Shown: positions 58,851 through 64,000 of the stretch, piece by piece | Numbering within the stretch: the stretch's first letter is position 1 | How the letters are laid out: every line of letters begins with the position of its first letter | DNA from: Parelaphostrongylus tenuis | Lineage: Eukaryota > Nematoda > Chromadorea > Rhabditida > Metastrongylidae | Direction: 5' to 3' | Length of the DNA: 64,000 nucleotides | Assembly: GCA_019055375.1 (NCBI GenBank) | Contig: JAHQIW010000381.1 | Location: 310,001 to 374,000 of the forward strand | Translations under genes and position numbers: made by a program | The notes under the pieces: generated by a model | What the model was told of the DNA's origin: nothing | Database searches by the model: none | Seen by the model: only the letters and a program-made list of their open reading frames with translations

Positions 58851-61704
58851 GACTATACCTTTCCTTCGAGTGCTTTATCAAGACCACGCTCCCTCAAGTC
58901 CATAAAAAATAAGTCAGCTAGACCTTTTCTAAGCAGTCGTTTCTCAAGGTATACTGGTTTGGGTCACACCAAAGATGTCTTCAAATTGTGCACTTCAGTG
59001 AAGGCCCAGCTACGGTGTTTATAGGGTTGGAATAGGTTGAAGCAAAATGAAAATTCAAAAGTTCTGTTCACCTAACTTCCAGCGATCTGAGCGAAGAAGC
59101 TGTTTCATTACCTTAGCATCGGTAGTCATGTAATTAACTGATTGTTATAACAACTGAATTTCCCATACGCGGTAGAACTAGTTAGGCTTCAGTTCTAATG
59201 CTAATTCACTTTACTGGAGTATTCTGTGTATTAGGAGCACGGAGATCGTGAGACTGACCACCTGCAAACCATGAGCTCGAATTAATCCTGCTTTGAAGCT
59301 AACGAAGTTGACGAACAGTCGCTCAAATAAGCATTTTTATATAAACCTCACGTCATCTCAGTAATCTTGAACAAGAACTAATAGAATTTCGTAGTGAGCT
59401 AGTGCCACTTCACATTGACATATACCAAACAGATGATCAAAAATCACTAGCAAACCAAGGATTAGTAAGAGGGTCGATGTCGTCACCTGTGACAATGCTG
59501 AATGCAACAATGTCGTCTGCAGCGAGGAGACTACGACACAATAAATCGCGAACGAAAACGAAAGAACGACTGACGCCTCACTTATGAACAGTTTCTGGCT
59601 GAACAAAGTAGGAATTTAATGAGTCGCCAAATTTTGTTTAACTAGGACATAGCGATTTCCAAGGTTCACTCTCTTTCATCACGGACTATACAAGCTGCGT
59701 TGGAAACATCACAAGGAAATGAAATCATATGCGAAAAATCTCAACGTATATTATACCGTTTTCGAAATGCCTCTAATAAAATGAGACGATGGGTGGAAAG
59801 ATCCTGAACAAAAAAAATGTTTGAAATTTGGACCAAATGGCAAATGGACGAGCACGAAATGGAATAAGGACAATAATAAGATTGGGGTCAACCATACAGC
59901 GCCAAATCTATGCTGTAATATGTTGTTTTCAGCAGAGTTTTTTTCCTTCGGAAATGTCACACACGACTTAGATTCTGTATAGTGAAAAAAAATCGAAAAT
60001 TCATAGCGAATGGCCAACGAACAAGCACGAACTTCAACGAGAACAAGAATAAAATTGAGGCCAGGACTTACAAGGTCATTCGAACTCTCAAAATAGTGTT
60101 TACAGGAGTTTTCTATTTCTCAAATGTCACGCCCAACTAAGTGAAACGAGGTGGCAACAACGTCGGTAAACACTACAACTCTCGTCGCCCACCGTCGAGA
60201 TTCCTAATCTCCGATGACGGTCGCTCATTTCATGGGCGTGAGTAAACGTATTTCTGCAACGCTCTGTATTTTAGACCTGAAAAACAGCTGAACGACTAAA
60301 CTCATACTTTTGAAGACTACCAGATATCAGCAAAACAACACGTTTATGAGAGAATAAAGGCAATCGAAGTGATAAGAGTTCTCGTCGTTTCACTTGCGAA
60401 CGAACATAATTTACGGTAATAAGTGTTGTTGTGACAGCAGTTTCAAATTAACTTTTCCTTTCACTGTTGTCACATTTTTCATCAACTGTACAACACATTG
60501 AAACCAATACCAAGGCTATACGCAGTTGCTACTGACAAATAGGTTGGTCAGAAGTCGCCAGTAATCTTTACTGACCATCAATTGGAGCGTACGACTAGTG
60601 TTGTAACTTCTGTGTAGCCGTTTCAGTGTGTTTTCTATAGCGTCAGAAAAAGGTGAGGCTAAATGAATTTTTTGAGAATGTTTCTCCATTGTTCAGCTCC
60701 CAAAAAGGAAAGAAGGCGCGAAAAATAAATTAGGTCAGGAAAAGGGTCTAGTTGACTAGCGGATTCGAAAAAGTGCTTAGTCACTCCGACCACAAAAGTA
60801 GTCACATTATCGTCAAGGGTCAAGCAAAATGTTCGTACTCGGCATTCAAAAGAGCCATCTATGCAGAGAAATTCAAGACTCTGTTGGATATGCAGCAGAA
60901 CTGGCACTGGGAGAGGGCTGGCAGTGAAAAAGGAGGATAGTAAGCGCTTCAGGATTTTTTTAGGCCGTAAGATTCCAATCCGAGAAAAGACTTTAGGCAA
61001 TCATGAAAACTCGTGCGGTGACCGTCAGAACGATGTACATTGATAAGCGCGCGAGACAACCGCTGCTTGAACGTCATTTGAAGGTTACCGATAACTCAAG
61101 GATTAGCTTCTTGACCTGATTAGGATTTAAAGCGTTCATAGTTGAATACTCTTACGTCGGCTCATATATAAGATGTTCAAACGCCTTTGGAACTGAAGCG
61201 ACGGCAGATAGCAACAAGGCATTCACTACTAAGCATCATACATAGCACCGAAGAATGTGATGCTTAGAGGTTTCCTGTGATACACCCGTAGTCGTTGGTT
61301 CGATCCTGCTCTCCGCAAAACAGATGTTTCATTCCTCCGTGGTGATCTGATAATTACCAGCTGTCTACAAGGGCCAAAAGATGCATCAATAGACAGCCGA
61401 AAGTCAAGTTATAGTTCTCATCCTCTCATTAACCTACATGATGTTACGACTGGATCCGGGTGCTCTTAACATTCCTAAGTTTCTTATTAGTTATTACTAT
61501 ACAGGAACAGCGGAATCTTCATATGTTGCTATTTAAGAGTTTTACAATCACAAGTAGCTTTTCGTCAATATCCGACAAAACAGGCAGATTCGCTTCAATA
61601 GTAAGCACTAAGATTACTCTAAATAGGAGATGCCGAATTGATTTTTTAACACGCATTGGTCATAATTCGGAGCAACTATCTATTAATCTTATAATGGAAT
61701 TTAT
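58851..61704. other. Intergenic, no gene supported
   Basis: Frames of 82-113 codons on either strand (for example 59358-59606, 59751-60017 and 60659-61000, all minus) are low-complexity or hydrophobic and have no family features. Near 61290-61318 a single tRNA-B-box-like GTTGGTTCGATCCTGCTCTC occurs without a matching cloverleaf. Confidence 0.4.
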
Positions 61705-61710
61705 TCAATA

Positions 61711-61970
61711 GTGTAGAGCGGTGTGCAAAAACGTTTGCGTCAGGCGGGATTCGAACCCAGATCTCACTCTTTTCTGTTGATAGGTAACGCGTTGTAGCGT
61801 AGAAAGAGTGCTGTGCAAAGCGAGCGTCAGTGGTGCAACGCTTAACATACGCTCCAGGAAAAACTGAGATCTGGGTTCAAATCCCCGGCTAACGCAAACG
61901 TTTTTGCACAGCACTCTACACTATTGGGTATAATGTAACATCATAACTGCGCAAAAGGCGGTCAAATGAA
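61711..61970. repeat. SINE-like family 1, inverted pair
   Basis: A partial minus-strand head (61726-61775, GCGTCAGGCGGGATTCGAAC then CCAGATCTCACTC) faces a complete plus-strand head (61824-61896). The latter reads GCGTCAGTGGTGCAACGCTT, with a T arm at GATCTGGGTTCAAATCCCCG, and ends CTAACGC. Both sides carry the CAAAAACGTTTGC/GCAAACGTTTTTG tail, so the unit can fold on itself. It ends with TACACTATTGGGTATAATGT then AACATCATA and a decayed GGCGGTCA terminus. Confidence 0.7.
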
Positions 61971-63350
61971 ATTTATTCGAACAAGTGACATTTCGGTGGC
62001 TTTGCCTTTATCAGAGCCTGGAAAGATTAAGTTGTTGATAACACAATCAGCCAAACAGCCTCATCACTTCATTGGAAAAAAATCATCAGACCTAGATTTC
62101 GATGGCATCAAGCACAAGAATCTAGGTTGGGTGATTTTTTCTAATAAAGATATAGAAGTGTTTGGCTGACTGGGTTGTGGGGCAATCTGATCTTTCCAGG
62201 TCAGAGGAAAGAGAAATCGCTGAAATCTTAACCGTTTGAGTAAATTCAGTTGTAGAAATATCGCTTTTAGTTTAAGAAGAAAAGCAAGCAATGATCATAG
62301 TACTACGCAGCAGTGGCCCTTGTTATAGATATGTACAGGCTCCAAATTCCATTTAAGCCCAGCAAATTAATTACTCTACAAAATCTTATGCAATTTATTT
62401 TATGTCAACTCATTCCTCATAACTTGCTAAGATAATAGTTTCGAGTTTAGGACGCTATGTCAACCAGGTCAGTCACACAAAGAAAAAGCTCAATATGAGG
62501 TTGCTATTGATAGAGCGAGACTAAATGGACAAGGCCGTAAAAGCGTGTTAACATTATATCTAAATCATGCCAGTAATCTCCTTCCAATGTCACACTAGGA
62601 CGAACTGCTATACTCTCCACTTTCTTCTTATCCGTGAAGAGTTGTTGAGGTATCTTTCATTTAGAAATATGGTTCACGTTCCAGGATCACACTGCTTAAA
62701 ACTTTAGAAAATGAGATTGATCTTCATTGAAGCACGTTATACTGGAATGACTTCTAATGTCGAAAACGGATGATAGAGATTTTTGAGTGTTCGAAACTCA
62801 ATATTATTTCTTAGAGCTCCATAGCAAGAATTTCGCCTCAAAATGTGTTTCATTTGAAAAAACCGAGCATCAACGAGACACACTAAATTGCGAAGACAGC
62901 CATCACCATCGAAAAATGAAAGTGATCATGCTTCCTTTAAAAATTGACTGGAATTCGAAGTGATTTCAAAATAATGTTGCTGACACTTCCGAAACGAACG
63001 AACATTAGTCAAACAATTTGAAGATGAGAAATTGTCGGGAACCGATTTAAAATGATTCAGATGCAACACGGAATGATAGCAGGAACAAGACAATGGCTAC
63101 GGTAGATGCCTTGCGTTCGTATGATTGAATAGATCTAATTAAACATTGTTTTGGAAATGATCAAAACCGTAATCACCTAGGCTTCAATTATGTTCTGTTG
63201 GCTTCAACTATCTTCTATTTTATTATCACTTTATATTGATCTGTCTTCACACTGCGTTTTTTTTTTCCATTGTACACATCCCAGTACTTGTGTCTTTCAA
63301 TCGGTTTTTTCGCCTTGCTCTCAAAGGTCGCAGAATACTGGAGTACTGAT
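61971..63350. other. Intergenic, nothing recognised
   Basis: A 67-codon + frame at 61966-62169 and shorter frames show no family features. No strong repeat is visible. Confidence 0.4.
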
Positions 63351-63414
63351 AGAGCGTGTCTCCCTGCAATCTCGAGAAGCCTGCCCGTGGCATTTTATAA
63401 GGCGTTTGTCGTTG

Positions 63415-63476
63415 ACTGCCGGTTAGGGTGGGGTTCGACCCTGAGCCGCGACGAGGATCATAACCACTCCACCGGC
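63415..63476 (-). repeat. tRNA-like fragment, third type
   Basis: On the minus strand CCGGTGGAGTGGTTATGATC then CTCGTCGCGGCTCAGGGTCG and AACCCCACCC give an A-box-like GGAGTGGTTA and a B-box-like GGTCGAACC. The spacing is SINE-like and the acceptor stem does not close. There is a single copy in this window. Confidence 0.4.
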
Positions 63477-63970
63477 GCTTCAATTATGCTCTATGAAAAG
63501 TATACTTTTAAGAAAATTTTTTTTTATAAGTAACATCTCAATAAATTCTATCCATTCGATCGACCTCAAAACGTTCACGTTAGATTATCGGGCACTTCTC
63601 GTTATCTCGACCCTGTTTAAGGCCTTCGGTTAAAGCATGCTTCTTGTTCTTGTGAAACATTTCGTTTGATAACCGAATTGAGTAAGCTTGAACGGGGTAT
63701 TCTACTTCTCAAATAGCTTGTTTTTGGCGGTGTAACCTTCGAAATAAAATTCTGTTCCACATTCAAATTCTTTCTCTCCAGAAAGAACTTTTTTTATAGT
63801 CAGATTTTAATCACTAGATAGAGCAAATCTTACCAATTCCAATAGTATATTTGTTCTTAGAAAAGACCTTTTACAGCACTGTAACGCTCAAGGAAGACTG
63901 GTTTCACACGTCCGAATTATTGCTGTTATCCGCATCTCTTTGAAAGCAAGGCGCTTTTTCAACTTTTTCA

Positions 63971-64000
63971 AGTGGCTCCGTAGCTTAATCGCTAGCTCAA
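63971..64000 (+). other. Possible start of a tRNA-like element cut by the window edge
   Basis: GTGGCTCCGTAGCTTAATCG then CTAGCTCAA contains an A-box-like TAGCTTAATCGCTAGC. The rest lies outside the window, so this cannot be judged. Confidence 0.3.

Noticed and set aside
59751..60017. Hydrophobic minus frame considered as a Duox signal-peptide exon, together with 59358-59606
   Set aside because: No donor leaves the one base needed to join 56942 in phase, and the candidate at 57017 is far closer.
1..64000. CRISPR arrays, prophage, bacterial operons or a viral insertion
   Set aside because: There are no regularly spaced direct repeats, no phage or viral proteins and no bacterial gene layout. 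The window is plainly nematode genomic DNA.

Overview
This is eukaryotic DNA from a nematode, most likely a clade V (strongylid/hookworm-like) species. The evidence is AT-rich sequence, short exons joined by GT-AG introns, a probable spliced-leader acceptor (TTTCAG then A-ATG), two proteins that read closely like Caenorhabditis HSP-12.2 and BLI-3, and dense nematode-type repeats (mariner remnants, an RTE tail, tRNA-derived SINE-like units, foldback elements). The species is an inference from content. No operon, bacterial, viral or CRISPR feature was seen.

Layout. Positions 1-5590 are intergenic, with a tRNA-like repeat at the left edge, a mariner remnant and an RTE retrotransposon tail. Positions 5678-9059 (+) hold a complete three-exon gene for a 113-residue HSP12-family small heat shock protein (hsp-12.2-like). 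About 1 kb further on, in the convergent direction, lies the 3' end of a very large gene on the minus strand. It runs from its stop at 10064 to at least 56942, probably to an ATG at 57017. It encodes a dual oxidase (Duox, BLI-3-like). I traced 37 coding exons by hand. They total about 4.41 kb and 1,470 residues, and the splice phases agree at every junction. The order is animal peroxidase domain, first membrane helix, EF-hand region, six-helix haem-binding oxidase core, then the FAD/NADPH reductase ending in FETF.

Two places in the Duox gene need checking. Exon 46795..46881 (peroxidase domain) is one base short in a T run, which breaks the frame. The apparent signal peptide at 57017..56943 is also one base out of frame with the mature N terminus. 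Both could be homopolymer base-call errors, or the second could be only an intron pyrimidine tract. One Duox intron uses a GC donor.

The rest of the 47-kb gene is intron, much of it filled by repeats: a long-inverted-repeat family (0.6-1 kb, at least five copies), two tRNA-derived SINE-like families, two or three foldback/MITE families, a second mariner remnant and TA microsatellites. From 57 kb to the right edge I see repeats but no gene I can support.

The two genes are not known to work together. HSP12 proteins are small stress/longevity proteins. Duox makes hydrogen peroxide outside the hypodermis and uses it to cross-link tyrosines in cuticle collagen, so it is central to cuticle formation and moulting. 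I found no clearly undescribed biological system. The most unusual items are the frame breaks, the GC-AG intron and the repeat families.
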